Shown in pieces: positions 36,812 through 45,994 of a stretch of 64,000 nucleotides of DNA. A model generated the notes under the pieces. That model saw nothing but the letters and a program-made list of their open reading frames with translations, was not told where the DNA came from and searched no databases. A program made the translations under genes and the position numbers. The DNA is from Paraburkholderia megapolitana (GTDB lineage: Bacteria; Pseudomonadota; Gammaproteobacteria; Burkholderiales; Burkholderiaceae). The stretch's first letter is position 1. Each line of letters begins with the position of its first letter. Where the stretch lies: the NCBI RefSeq assembly GCF_007556815.1, contig NZ_CP041743.1, forward strand, positions 2,763,001-2,827,000, given 5' to 3'.

Positions 36812-37726
36812 ATGCCTGTCGAAAAAGTAGCCGTTCGCCTCGCGAATTCTTTCCACGTGCACGTCGAGCGGCATATCTTCCATGCCGATCGCGACAGCGT
36901 GATCCTGATCAACGGTGCACTGGCGACAACTGCGTCGTTCGGGCAGACCATCAAGTACATGAGCGCGCATCACAACGTCCTGTGCTTCGACCTGCCGTAT
37001 GCCGGTCAGTCCCGGCAACATAACAAGCGTTCGTTTCTGCTCAGCAAGGATGACGAGGTCGACATCCTGCTCGAGCTGATTCACCGCTACAAGCCAGGCT
37101 ATCTCTGTTCGGTCTCGTGGGGCGGGCTGGCGGCGCTGCTGGCACTTTCGCGCGGCGCGAGCAGCATTCGCCGCGCGGCGATCTGTTCGTTTTCGCCGTA
37201 CCTGAACGACGCGATGGTCCGCTACATCACCACCGCGCGCGACCTGCTGTCGCGCGGTGAAAACAAGGCGGCCGCGCATCTGCTCAACGATACGGTCGGG
37301 CGTAATCTGCCGCGTATCGTGAAGCTGCTCAACTACCGCTATCTGACCAGTCTGCCGAAGGAAGAACAGGATCAGGTCGCGTTCCACGTCGACCAGATTC
37401 TCGCGTTGCAGCCGGACGTCTATCTGCCGCAGATGTCGAACATCCGCTGCCAGGTGAAGTTCATCAACGGCATGCTCGACGAACATACGACCGCCCGCGA
37501 TATCCGGCAGATCTCAACCTACGTCAAAGGTGCGCAATTCGCTGCGATCCCCGACGCAGGTCACTTCCTCGACCTGGAAGGCCGCTCACAGGCCGCAGCC
37601 GTGCGCGACGAGATTCTCGGCTTTTACGGCGAGCCGGTTCAGACCGCAGCTCCGGTCCTCGTTGCCGCCGCAGCGCAAGAGCAAACGTTTGCGCCACTCG
37701 AACTGAACACCTCGTACGGAGCGTGA
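36812..37726 (+). CDS. rhlA: 3-(3-hydroxyalkanoyloxy)alkanoate (HAA) synthase
   Basis: Alpha/beta hydrolase-fold enzyme that joins two 3-hydroxyacyl units to the HAA lipid moiety of rhamnolipids. From the ATG at 36812 the product is 304 aa, close to RhlA of Pseudomonas. Recognisable: VILINGALATT, FDLPYAGQSRQHN, the nucleophile elbow SVSWGGLAALLALSR, HLLNDTVGRNLP, QVKFINGMLDEHTTA and the catalytic-His segment GHFLDLEG. Start chosen because GGAG lies 6 nt upstream; longer in-frame starts (36716) extend beyond the family N-terminus. First gene of the rhlA-B-MFS-C-OMF-MFP operon, with rhlB 133 bp downstream. Confidence 0.95.
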   Translation: MPVEKVAVRLANSFHVHVERHIFHADRDSVILINGALATTASFGQTIKYMSAHHNVLCFDLPYAGQSRQHNKRSFLLSKDDEVDILLELIHRYKPGYLCSVSWGGLAALLALSRGASSIRRAAICSFSPYLNDAMVRYITTARDLLSRGENKAAAHLLNDTVGRNLPRIVKLLNYRYLTSLPKEEQDQVAFHVDQILALQPDVYLPQMSNIRCQVKFINGMLDEHTTARDIRQISTYVKGAQFAAIPDAGHFLDLEGRSQAAAVRDEILGFYGEPVQTAAPVLVAAAAQEQTFAPLELNTSYGA

Positions 37727-37859
37727 GCGTGGCTTTCGCGCGCTCTGCAATCAGCGCGATCGCACAGCCGGCCCCGGTCGCGTACCGCACTCGCGTGCCG
37801 TTGCCGGGAACTTCGCAGACCGTCCGGGCGCGCATGCCGGACCTGTACTGAGCGCACTC

Positions 37860-39137
37860 ATGGCACAGATCGTTATTACGGCCATCGGCTCCGCCGGCGA
37901 CGTTCATCCGTTCCTCGCGATCGGCCGCACGCTCATGCAGCGCGGGCACCGGGTCGTCTTCTGCACGCACCCGCCGTTCGCCCCGCTCGTCGAGGCAGAG
38001 GGTTTCGCGTTCGTGCCGATCGGCACCGCGCGGGAATACGAAGAAGCGCTCGCGAATCCGGCGCTGTGGAATCCGCGCACGTCGTTTCGCGTGCTCTGGA
38101 AAGTCATCGCGCCGTCCATCCGTCCGCATGTCGACGCGCTCTCGTCACTGCTCACCGACGATACCGTGATGCTCGGCTCGCTCTGGGCCTTCGCCGCACG
38201 CATCGTTCAGGAGGTGCACGGCACGCCGTATGTGTCCGTGCAGGTATCGCCTTCAACGTTGCTGTCCGGGCACGCGCCGCCTACGCACAAGCGCTTCACC
38301 GTGCCGATGTGGCTGCCGCTGCAGGTGCGGATCGCATCGATGCGGCTGATCGAAAAAGCCGTGCTCGACCCGGCGCTCGGACCGGCACTGAACGGTGTAC
38401 GCAACGAGATCGGCCTGGCACCGGCACGACGGATACTCGGCAAATGGCTGCATTCGCCGGATGGCGTGCTGTGCCTGTTTCCCGACTGGTTCGCGAAGCC
38501 CCAGCCCGACTGGCCTTCAAACCGCTTTCTGTGCGGCTTTCCGTTGCCGGTCGAGTCCACCGCTACGCCGCTCGACGACGATCTCGCCGACTTTCTTTCA
38601 TCCGGTGCGCCGCCGGTCGTGTTCACTGCCGGCTCGACCTTGATCGACGAAGCCGCCTACTTCGGCGCCGTCGAAGAAACACTGCGCCTGACCGGCGCGC
38701 GCGCCATCTTGCTCACGCGCAGCAAGCCGGCGTCGCTCGCGGCCATGCCGGACGTGCGCGTGCGGCCGTTCGTGCCGATGCATACGCTGCTGCCGCGCTG
38801 CGCGGCCATCGTTCATCACGGCGGCATCGGTACCGCGGCGCTCGCCTTCGCGAGCGGCATCCCGCAGGTCGTCACGCCGTTTGCCCACGACCAGTTCGAT
38901 AACGCCGCGCGCATCGAGAAGACCGGTTGCGGCGTGCGGATCGACGGGCCCGCGAACGGCCGCGCGATTGCCACGGCGCTGCGCCACGTGACGCGCGATA
39001 CCGGCGTTGCCGCCCAGTGCGCAACGGCCCGGCAGCACATCGTTGCCGAGCCGAATGCGTGTGTCGCCGCCGCGCAGTACATCGAGCGTTTCGTGCCGTC
39101 CGTGCCCGCTGTGGCGGAGCTGGAATCGTTTGCATGA
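37860..39137 (+). CDS. rhlB: Rhamnosyltransferase 1 chain B
   Basis: 425 aa GT1-family glycosyltransferase that transfers rhamnose from dTDP-L-rhamnose to HAA, giving mono-rhamnolipid. N-terminal AIGSAGDVHPFLAIGRTL, typical of UGT-like enzymes; C-terminal sugar-nucleotide site VRPFVPMHTLLPRCAAIVHH, then GGIGTAALAFASGIPQVV. The stop overlaps the next gene's ATG by 4 bp (ATGA), so translation of the exporter is coupled. Confidence 0.95.
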   Translation: MAQIVITAIGSAGDVHPFLAIGRTLMQRGHRVVFCTHPPFAPLVEAEGFAFVPIGTAREYEEALANPALWNPRTSFRVLWKVIAPSIRPHVDALSSLLTDDTVMLGSLWAFAARIVQEVHGTPYVSVQVSPSTLLSGHAPPTHKRFTVPMWLPLQVRIASMRLIEKAVLDPALGPALNGVRNEIGLAPARRILGKWLHSPDGVLCLFPDWFAKPQPDWPSNRFLCGFPLPVESTATPLDDDLADFLSSGAPPVVFTAGSTLIDEAAYFGAVEETLRLTGARAILLTRSKPASLAAMPDVRVRPFVPMHTLLPRCAAIVHHGGIGTAALAFASGIPQVVTPFAHDQFDNAARIEKTGCGVRIDGPANGRAIATALRHVTRDTGVAAQCATARQHIVAEPNACVAAAQYIERFVPSVPAVAELESFA

Positions 39138-40726
39138 CGGGCGCGTTGCAGGACTCCGTACCGGGCCCGGGTCCAGATTCACTTTCACCCGCCGGCAACG
39201 GCGGCGCACCACCTTTGCTGCGTGGCGCGCGGCTCGCGCTATTGACGTTCGCGCTGTCGCTCGCGACCTTCATCGAGATGCTCGACTCGACGGTGACCAA
39301 CGTCGCGGTGCCGTCGATAGCAGGCAGCCTGGGCGTAGCGAATTCGCAGGCGACCTGGGTGATCAGTTCGTATTCGGTGTCGGCGGCCATCGCGGTGCCG
39401 CTCACTGGCTGGCTGTCGGCGCGGGTCGGCGAAGCGCGGCTCTTCATCGTCTCGGTGCTGCTGTTCACCCTGACGTCGATCATGTGCGCGGTTGCGCCGA
39501 ACCTCGAACTGCTGGTGTTTTTCCGCTCGCTGCAGGGCCTCAGTTCGGGGCCGATGGTACCGCTGTCGCAAACCATTCTGCTGCGCGCGTTCCCGCCGCA
39601 AAAGCGGGTGTTCGCGCTCGCCCTGTGGGCGATGACGGTACTGCTCGCCCCGATCCTCGGGCCGGTGTTCGGCGGATGGATCATCGATCGTTTTTCATGG
39701 CCATGGATCTTCTTCATCAACCTGCCCATCGGTATCTTCGCGTTCCTCGTGTGCGTGTCGCTGCTGCGACGCGAGCGCGCGCCGGCACGCCGTCCGCGCA
39801 TCGACGTGCCGGGTATCGTGCTGCTCGTAGTCGGTGTCGGGTCGTTGCAGGCCGTGCTCGATCTGGGTCGCGAATACAGCTGGTTCGATTCGTCGCTGAT
39901 CGTCACGCTCGCGGTCGTCGCCGCGTTGTCGCTGTCGGCGCTGCTGATCTGGGAATCCGCCGAGTCGCAGCCGGTCATCGACCTCTCGCTGTTTCGCGAC
40001 CGGACCTTCACGTTCGGCGTCGCGATCACCTCGCTCGGCATGATGGCGTTCTCGGTGATCGGCGTGATCTTTCCGCTCTGGCTGCAAACGGTGATGGGCT
40101 ACACCGCGATGCAGGCGGGCATGGCGTCGGCGCCGCTCGGCATTCTCGCGTTCGTGTTCTCGCTGCTGATCGGCATCTACCTCAAGAAGCTCGACGCGCG
40201 GATGGTCACGACGTTCGGCTTTCTCGTCTTCGCCGCCGTGCTGTGGTGGAACGCGCACTTCACGCTGACGATGTCGTTCTGGCAAATCGTCACGCCGCGG
40301 CTGATCCAGGGCATCGGGCTGCCCTGCTTCTTCATTCCGCTGACCGCGGCGATCGTCTCGCGCGTGCCCGATCACAAGCTCGCTGCCGCATCGGGTCTAT
40401 CGAATTTTTTGCGTACGGTGTCCGCTGCGTTCGGCACCGCGCTGAGCATCACCTGGTGGGACAGTCGCGCCGCGTTTCACTACGGCACGCTGCGCCAGTC
40501 GGTCACGCAAGCTTCCGACGGGACCAATCTGTTTGTGCAGTCCGTCCACGATGCGGGCCTCGCTACCGGCCCGCTGCCGGTGATCCGCGAAGTCGTCCAG
40601 CAACAGTCCTACATGATGGCGACCAACGACCTCTTCTATATGGCCAGCATCGTCTGTGTCGGGCTCGCCGCGACGATGTGGCTGACCAGACCCGCGCGCG
40701 TGTCGGGCGTCAATGCGGGACACTGA
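39134..40726 (+). CDS. MFS exporter of the DHA2/EmrB type in the rhamnolipid operon
   Basis: 530 aa, 14-helix DHA2 antiporter: FIEMLDSTVTNVAVPSIAG in helix 1, SSYSVSAAIAVPLTGWLSAR, motif C GPVFGGWIID. The start overlaps the rhlB stop (ATGA); longer in-frame upstream starts lie inside rhlB. It sits between rhlB and rhlC, as in Burkholderia rhl loci. With the membrane-fusion and outer-membrane proteins downstream it should form a tripartite EmrAB-TolC-like pump, plausibly for rhamnolipid export. Confidence 0.9.
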   Translation: MTGALQDSVPGPGPDSLSPAGNGGAPPLLRGARLALLTFALSLATFIEMLDSTVTNVAVPSIAGSLGVANSQATWVISSYSVSAAIAVPLTGWLSARVGEARLFIVSVLLFTLTSIMCAVAPNLELLVFFRSLQGLSSGPMVPLSQTILLRAFPPQKRVFALALWAMTVLLAPILGPVFGGWIIDRFSWPWIFFINLPIGIFAFLVCVSLLRRERAPARRPRIDVPGIVLLVVGVGSLQAVLDLGREYSWFDSSLIVTLAVVAALSLSALLIWESAESQPVIDLSLFRDRTFTFGVAITSLGMMAFSVIGVIFPLWLQTVMGYTAMQAGMASAPLGILAFVFSLLIGIYLKKLDARMVTTFGFLVFAAVLWWNAHFTLTMSFWQIVTPRLIQGIGLPCFFIPLTAAIVSRVPDHKLAAASGLSNFLRTVSAAFGTALSITWWDSRAAFHYGTLRQSVTQASDGTNLFVQSVHDAGLATGPLPVIREVVQQQSYMMATNDLFYMASIVCVGLAATMWLTRPARVSGVNAGH

Positions 40727-40730
40727 CCAC

Positions 40731-41780
40731 ATGAAGCTCACTCCGATCCCGTACCAGGACACATTGACCGGCAGCCCCATGCAACGGCGCTCCAGTCATA
40801 CGGATACCCAGGTGGCTACACCATCGCTCGATCATGACGTCGATGCGAGCACGCTCGGCGCACTCGTCGTGCTGTACCGCCCGACCGATCAGCAACTGCT
40901 ACACGTTGCCGGGCTGCGCGCGCATTGCGCGTCGCTGCTCGCGGTAGACAATTCGCCCGATGCGCGCCCCGAAATTCCCGTGATGCTGAACAGCGTCGGC
41001 ATCGACTATCTGCACAACGCGAACCACGGCGGCATCGCCGGCGCCTATAACCGCGGGCTTGCGCGACTCTTCGCGCAGGGGGCGACGGCAGTCGCGCTAT
41101 TCGATCAGGACTCGCGCGCCAGCGACGATTTCTTCGCGATCATGCAGGCATCGTGTGCGCGGCTCGGCACGCAGGCATTTGCGATCGGACCGCAAATCTA
41201 CGACGAGAACGCCGAGCGCTTTTTGCCGCAGATGTACAGCAATGGCTTTACGGTCCGCACGCTCGACGTGCAGGACGACGGCCCGCTGCAACGCTGTTCG
41301 TTTCTGCTGTCGTCGGGGGCGGTGATCTCGCGGCTCGCGTACGAACAGCTCGGCGCGTTCACCGAAGCGCTCTTCATCGATCACGTCGACACCGAGTATT
41401 CATTGCGCGCGTTGAAGCGCGGCGTGCCGTTCTATCTCGATCCGAACCTCGTGCTGCGCCACCGGATCGGCGAAAAACGCACGCATCGGTTCGCGTTCTG
41501 GCACGTCACGTCGATGAACCATCCCGCGTTTCGCCGCTACTACATGGCGCGCAACGCGATGTATCTATGTCGGCAATACCTGCGCTCGTTTCCGGTCGCC
41601 ATCGTGCCGAATCTGATTACGCTGTGGCAGGTCGTGCAGGTGACCCTGTTCGAGCAGGACAAGCTGACGAAACTGCTGGGCATCGGTTGCGGCATTGTCG
41701 ACGGTGTGCGCGGAAGGCTCGGTCCGCTCGATCAGGCGCGACCGCGTCTTGCCGCCCGCTTCGGACGGTCCCGCCGATGA
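40731..41780 (+). CDS. rhlC: Rhamnosyltransferase 2
   Basis: GT2-family glycosyltransferase adding the second rhamnose to make di-rhamnolipid. Motifs shared with RhlC: GALVVLYRP, LLAVDNSPDARP, GGIAGAYNRGLARLF, LFDQDSRASDD (DQD metal site), EALFIDHVDTEYSLRA and HRIGEKRTHRF. ATG at 40731 has GGGA upstream; an in-frame ATG at 40713, overlapping the MFS gene's end, is the alternative, and about 40 residues precede the conserved core either way. The stop overlaps the next start (ATGA). Confidence 0.93.
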   Translation: MKLTPIPYQDTLTGSPMQRRSSHTDTQVATPSLDHDVDASTLGALVVLYRPTDQQLLHVAGLRAHCASLLAVDNSPDARPEIPVMLNSVGIDYLHNANHGGIAGAYNRGLARLFAQGATAVALFDQDSRASDDFFAIMQASCARLGTQAFAIGPQIYDENAERFLPQMYSNGFTVRTLDVQDDGPLQRCSFLLSSGAVISRLAYEQLGAFTEALFIDHVDTEYSLRALKRGVPFYLDPNLVLRHRIGEKRTHRFAFWHVTSMNHPAFRRYYMARNAMYLCRQYLRSFPVAIVPNLITLWQVVQVTLFEQDKLTKLLGIGCGIVDGVRGRLGPLDQARPRLAARFGRSRR

Positions 41781-43285
41781 AACTGCGCGCCCCGAACCTA
41801 CCCGTTGCATGCACGGCGCTCGCATCGATCGTGCTTGCACTCATGCTCACCGCGTGCGTCGACGACGGCACCGCGCGCCATGCGGTCACGATGCGCGCGC
41901 CGGCCGCAGACGCACTCGCGAAAACGCTCGGCACCGTGACACCGGCTGCGCAGGCGTGGCCGTCTGCGGACTGGATCGCCGCACTCGGTGACCCGCAACT
42001 GGTCGCGCTCGTCAACGAAACGGTTGCGAACAGCCCTGACATCGATGTCGCGAATTCTCGGGTCGCCAGCGCTCAGGCTCAGCTCGAGACGTTCGGCTCG
42101 ACCTCGGGACTCTCGGCGACGGCGACGGCATCGGCGCTCAAGGCTCGTCTGCCGAAGGTCGACGGCGCCACTAACGTGGATATCGCCGGCAACAGCGTCC
42201 CAATCAACCTGTTCACCGACCCGTGGGTTTCACCGGCGAGCGTGACGGGCGTGGCGCACTACGACCTGGACCTGTGGGGCCGCAATCGCGCGGCGACGCG
42301 CTCGCTCGTCTCGGCACGCGATGCCTCGCGGGTCGACGCGCAGCAGGCACGTCTGTCGCTGGTCACCTCCGTCGTCACGCTATACGGCCAGCTCGATGCC
42401 GACTACGCGCTGCGCGACCTCGTCGCGCAGAAGCAGCAAGACGAACAGCGCCGCGACACGATCATGCAAACGCGCATGAACCGCGGTCTCGACACGGGCT
42501 ACGACGCGCAGGACGCACATATTCGTCTCATCAAACTCGGTTTGCAGCTACAACAGGCCGAAGACACGATCACGCAAACCCGTCTGCAGATCGGCATACT
42601 GACCGGCAACGGTCCGGAACGCGGCCTCGCGCTGGCGCGTCCGAAGCTGGCAACCTCCAGCGAGACAGTGCTGCCGTTGCCCGCGAACCTGCCGCTGCAA
42701 CTGCTCGGCCGGCGACCCGATATCGTGGCTGCGCGGTTGCGCGTCGATTCGGCAGAAGGCCGGATCGACGCCGCCCGTGCGCAGTTCTATCCGAACATCG
42801 ACCTGCTTGCCACGGCCGGCCTGTCGACGCTCAATATCGGTTCGCTGTTTTCCAGTTCGTCGGCGCTGTTCGCGATCGGGCCGGCCGTGTCGCTGCCGAT
42901 CTTCGAACGGCCGCGTCTGCGGGCGCAGCTGCATGGCGAACAGGCGAACGCCGATACGATGATCGCGCTCTACAATCAGGCGTTGAATACGGCACTCGGC
43001 GAGGTCGCGCGTTCGATCGCCACGCTGCGCGGCGCCGACGCGCAGATCGCCGAGCAGGAGCAGGTAGTCGCCGCGCGCAACCGCATCGTCTGGATCTCCG
43101 ACGAGCGGCACAAGCGCGGTCTCCTGCCCGAAGAAACGCTGCTGTCGGCACGCATCTCGCTCGCCGATGACCAGATTCAACTCGTTTCCTTGCGCGCGCA
43201 ACGGCGTGACGCGAAAATCGCCTTGATCCGCGCACTGGGCGGCGGCTTCGACTACGACATCAAAGAGAACCACGGGAATGCATAG
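41777..43285 (+). CDS. Outer-membrane efflux lipoprotein (NodT/OprM family) of the rhamnolipid operon
   Basis: 502 aa. Lipoprotein signal with lipobox LTAC near residue 26, then two repeated outer-membrane-factor halves (DIDVANSRVASAQAQLE, GRRPDIVAARLRVDSAEGRI). Forms the outer-membrane duct of a tripartite pump. ATG overlaps the rhlC stop; its own stop overlaps the start of the membrane-fusion gene, so the whole block is translationally coupled. Confidence 0.92.
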   Translation: MKLRAPNLPVACTALASIVLALMLTACVDDGTARHAVTMRAPAADALAKTLGTVTPAAQAWPSADWIAALGDPQLVALVNETVANSPDIDVANSRVASAQAQLETFGSTSGLSATATASALKARLPKVDGATNVDIAGNSVPINLFTDPWVSPASVTGVAHYDLDLWGRNRAATRSLVSARDASRVDAQQARLSLVTSVVTLYGQLDADYALRDLVAQKQQDEQRRDTIMQTRMNRGLDTGYDAQDAHIRLIKLGLQLQQAEDTITQTRLQIGILTGNGPERGLALARPKLATSSETVLPLPANLPLQLLGRRPDIVAARLRVDSAEGRIDAARAQFYPNIDLLATAGLSTLNIGSLFSSSSALFAIGPAVSLPIFERPRLRAQLHGEQANADTMIALYNQALNTALGEVARSIATLRGADAQIAEQEQVVAARNRIVWISDERHKRGLLPEETLLSARISLADDQIQLVSLRAQRRDAKIALIRALGGGFDYDIKENHGNA

Positions 43286-44477
43286 AGACAATCTGGTCGA
43301 AGCGGACGTTGTTCCAGTGGTCCGCGACCCGCGCAAGGTCCGCCGACGCAACGCGATGTTCGCGGTGCTCGGGGCCTTCGTGCTGCTTGCGGCGCTCGCC
43401 GCCGGCATCGACTGGCTGGTCTGGGCCCGCTATGACGAAAGCACCGACAACGCGTACGTGACGGGCAATATCGTGCGGATTGCCGCGCGTGCGCCAGGCG
43501 TCGTGCGCGACGTCGCGGTGATCGACACCGAATGCGTGAAGGCCGGACAGACGCTTGTGCGGCTCGACCCGACCGATGCGCAGATCGCGCTCGAACGTGC
43601 CCGGGCCAATCTCGTGCAGGCCGTGCGGCAAAACCGTCAAAGCGGGTTCACGAATGCGATGAACGAGGATGCGGTGCGCGCGCGCACGGTCGATCTCGAT
43701 CTTGCGAAGCAGGCGCTGAAGGCGCGCTCGAATGCGCCGGCGGATATCGTGTCGGGCGAGGAGTTTGCGAAAGCTCAGGCCAATGTGTCGCTGGCACAGG
43801 CCAATCTTGCCGCTGCACAAAACCAGCTGGCTGCGGGGCGTGCATTGGCGGGTGGTGGAAATAATCAGGGCAGCGCCGCGCCGGGCGCCGAAGCCAGCCC
43901 CGCCGTCGCCGACGCTGCGCAGCAGTTCCGGCTCGCCTATGTGAACCTCGCACACACGACGATCGCGGCACCGGTCGCCGGCTGCGTCACGCAGCGCTCG
44001 GTGCAGATCGGCCAGCCCGTTGCCTCGGGCGCGCAACTGATGGCAGTCGTGCCGCCCTCGCAATTGTGGATCGAGGCCAATTTCAAGGAAGCGCAGATCC
44101 GCCACGTACGCATCGGTCAACCGGTGGAGATGACCGCCGATCTGTACGGCTCGGACGTGGTCTTTCATGGACGGGTCGACGGGCTCGCGCCGGGCACCGG
44201 TAGCGTGTTCTCGATGCTGCCGCCGCAGAACGCAGCCGGCAACTGGATCAAGGTGGTTCAACGGCTGCCGGTGACGATCTCGCTCGATCCGGCCGAAACG
44301 GCGGTGCATCCGTTGCCGCTCGGTGTGTCGATGAATGTGTCGATCGATACCCACGACCGCAACGGCAACATCGCGACTGCGGCAGCGCGACCGCGCGCGG
44401 GCAGCTCGCCGGTGGTCGACGACGCAGCGATGCAGCAGGCGGATGCTGCCGTCAGTGCGGTGCTCAATGGGCAATAA
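43278..44477 (+). CDS. Membrane-fusion protein of the HlyD/EmrA family
   Basis: 399 aa periplasmic adaptor: one N-terminal transmembrane helix (NAMFAVLGAFVLLAALAAGI), the DNAYVTGNIVRIAARAPGVV lipoyl-barrel entry typical of EmrA, a helical hairpin (about 95-190) with an Ala/Gly-rich insertion, and a C-terminal barrel. Links the DHA2 transporter to the outer-membrane lipoprotein. Last gene of the rhl operon; starts 8 bp inside the preceding gene. Confidence 0.93.
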   Translation: MHRDNLVEADVVPVVRDPRKVRRRNAMFAVLGAFVLLAALAAGIDWLVWARYDESTDNAYVTGNIVRIAARAPGVVRDVAVIDTECVKAGQTLVRLDPTDAQIALERARANLVQAVRQNRQSGFTNAMNEDAVRARTVDLDLAKQALKARSNAPADIVSGEEFAKAQANVSLAQANLAAAQNQLAAGRALAGGGNNQGSAAPGAEASPAVADAAQQFRLAYVNLAHTTIAAPVAGCVTQRSVQIGQPVASGAQLMAVVPPSQLWIEANFKEAQIRHVRIGQPVEMTADLYGSDVVFHGRVDGLAPGTGSVFSMLPPQNAAGNWIKVVQRLPVTISLDPAETAVHPLPLGVSMNVSIDTHDRNGNIATAAARPRAGSSPVVDDAAMQQADAAVSAVLNGQ

Positions 44478-44501
44478 GCGGGCAATAACCGGGCAACAAG
44501 C
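44469..44501 (+). repeat. Three tandem 11-bp repeats spanning the EmrA-like stop codon
   Basis: GGGCAATAAGC, GGGCAATAACC, GGGCAACAAGC in direct succession. The first copy includes the TAA stop of the membrane-fusion gene. Probably slippage-derived. Confidence 0.7.
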
Positions 44502-44517
44502 AGAGGTCACGACGCGG

Positions 44518-44823
44518 TCATTCACCGCCCGCGTCCCCAGGAAACCCTAGTCTCTCGTTGGCCCAGGTCAACACGATAATGCGTGCGATCTCAGACGCCT
44601 GAGCGTCCGGCAACGCGACCTGCGTGTCCTTATAGATCTCAGCAAGTTGGCTGTCGACATCGCCCAGCGCAGAATCGGCGCAGATGGCCTGCTCGACCGG
44701 CGTGGCGGCACGTTTGCAATCGAATGAAGCCGCATCTGCCGATGTCGTCCAGATTGCGGCGGCAATACATAGCGTCAGGGAGGTCGCCGTACCGCTAACG
44801 GGGCGCGTGGTTATTTTCCGCAT
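44518..44823 (-). CDS. LprI-like/DUF1311 small secreted protein
   Basis: 101 aa with a signal peptide (cut near ADAA), then the family signature SFDCKRAATPVEQAICADSALGDVD. LprI-type proteins are periplasmic; some inhibit lysozyme, others are uncharacterised. Only the N-terminal Cys pair (DCK, ICAD) is present, and the product is shorter than many relatives. GGAG ribosome site. Convergent to the rhl operon end. Confidence 0.8.
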   Translation of the reverse strand: MRKITTRPVSGTATSLTLCIAAAIWTTSADAASFDCKRAATPVEQAICADSALGDVDSQLAEIYKDTQVALPDAQASEIARIIVLTWANERLGFPGDAGGE

Positions 44824-45188
44824 GATGTTGCACTCCTCCGATGGCTTTTCACTTTCAGCCCGATCGCGCTCCAGATCAAGACGAAATCGCGAAAAATTAT
44901 CGCGCGCCCGCCTGGTGTCCTGATTTCATCCACCCACTATCTCCGAATAAATCTGAGTGAGCGGCTCAAAATTTTCTACAGATAAACAACATCAAGTTAC
45001 TAATTCAAGATAACTAAACGTATACGATTCACGATTCACAAAACGTGACAAATCCAATAAGAAGATAGTGTGAACTCATGTTACTCACTGCGATGGGGAG
45101 GCGACGATATACCCACATGTTCCGTTCGGAACTCACTGTGTCGATCGCCGGAGTTTCGTGCACACCACAAAAATATTCGATCAACATC
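44824..45188. promoter_or_regulatory. AT-rich intergenic region before the response-regulator gene
   Basis: About 365 bp, AT-rich at 44930-45070, containing promoters for the divergent LprI-like and response-regulator genes. An in-frame ATG at 45078 lengthens the regulator but adds residues not found in the family. No clear operator. Confidence 0.4.
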
Positions 45189-45875
45189 ATGCACATCTTA
45201 TTAGTTGAAGATGATCCGGCTCATGCCGAAGCGGCGATGCGAGCGATGCGTTCGCTCGAAGGTCCGATCCATCACGTGAACGACGGTCAGAAAGCCGTAG
45301 CGTTTCTAAAAACGCATCTTGCGGATCTCATCATCATCGACTGGCAATTGCCCGGCATCGATGGCTTCGAGTTGTTGCAATGGGTGCGCGTGAACCTGGG
45401 GGATCGGCCGGTGGTGCTGTTTCTGACCAGCCGCGTCCTCGAAGTCGACATCGTGCGCGCCCTGCGCGCCGGGGCCGACGACTACATCGCCAAGCCGTTT
45501 CGCCTCGATGAACTGACAGCCCGGGTCGAAGCGCTCTTACGTCGTCACCAGCGAAGCATCAAATCCGCGGATGTCCTGTGCGTCGGGAATTACATCCTGG
45601 ACTCGGGTCACCGTTGCATCTCGCTGCACGGCAAACGGATCGAGCTGACCGGCAGGGAATTCGACGTCGCCGCGTTCCTGCTGCGCAATACCGGCCGGGT
45701 CATATCTCGCGATCTGCTCGCGAAACTCGCGTGGGGACGCGAGATCGACAGCACGTCGAGAACCATCGATACCCATATCTACCGGATTCGTCAGAAGCTC
45801 TTCGCCGATCCGGTGAATGGCCTGCGCCTGCGCACGATCTACACGCACGGTTACCGGCTCGACGAAGACGACTGA
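45189..45875 (+). CDS. OmpR/PhoB-family response regulator (orphan)
   Basis: 228 aa from ATG 45189, which begins the receiver domain directly (HILLVEDDPAHAEAAMRAM). Phospho-acceptor Asp in LIIIDWQLPGIDGF, switch residues LFLTS and the Lys in DDYIAKPFR. The C-terminal winged-helix DNA-binding domain reads ELTGREFDVAAFLLRN and SRTIDTHIYRIRQKL. No histidine-kinase gene flanks it, so its partner is encoded elsewhere. Start uncertain: no clear ribosome site at 45189, and longer starts at 45078 or 45117 are open. Confidence 0.9.
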   Translation: MHILLVEDDPAHAEAAMRAMRSLEGPIHHVNDGQKAVAFLKTHLADLIIIDWQLPGIDGFELLQWVRVNLGDRPVVLFLTSRVLEVDIVRALRAGADDYIAKPFRLDELTARVEALLRRHQRSIKSADVLCVGNYILDSGHRCISLHGKRIELTGREFDVAAFLLRNTGRVISRDLLAKLAWGREIDSTSRTIDTHIYRIRQKLFADPVNGLRLRTIYTHGYRLDEDD

Positions 45876-45937
45876 CTCAGGCGAAACCCCAATTCCCGCT
45901 GTCGACGTTCCTCTCTAATCTCGCACGATCTACAAAC

Positions 45938-45970
45938 AGAACATCGTTCTATTAGACAGAACGACGTTCG
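45938..45970. promoter_or_regulatory. Two tandem AGAAC-N3-GTTCT dyads, candidate IclR operators
   Basis: AGAACATCGTTCT (perfect dyad, 45938-45950) and AGAACGACGTTCG (one mismatch, 45958-45970), spaced exactly 20 bp centre to centre, that is on one helix face. They end 25 bp before the MFS start of the CoA-transferase/lyase operon. The IclR-family gene at the end of this operon is the natural candidate regulator. Confidence 0.55.
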
Positions 45971-45994
45971 ATAAACGAGACCCGGAGGATTTCC

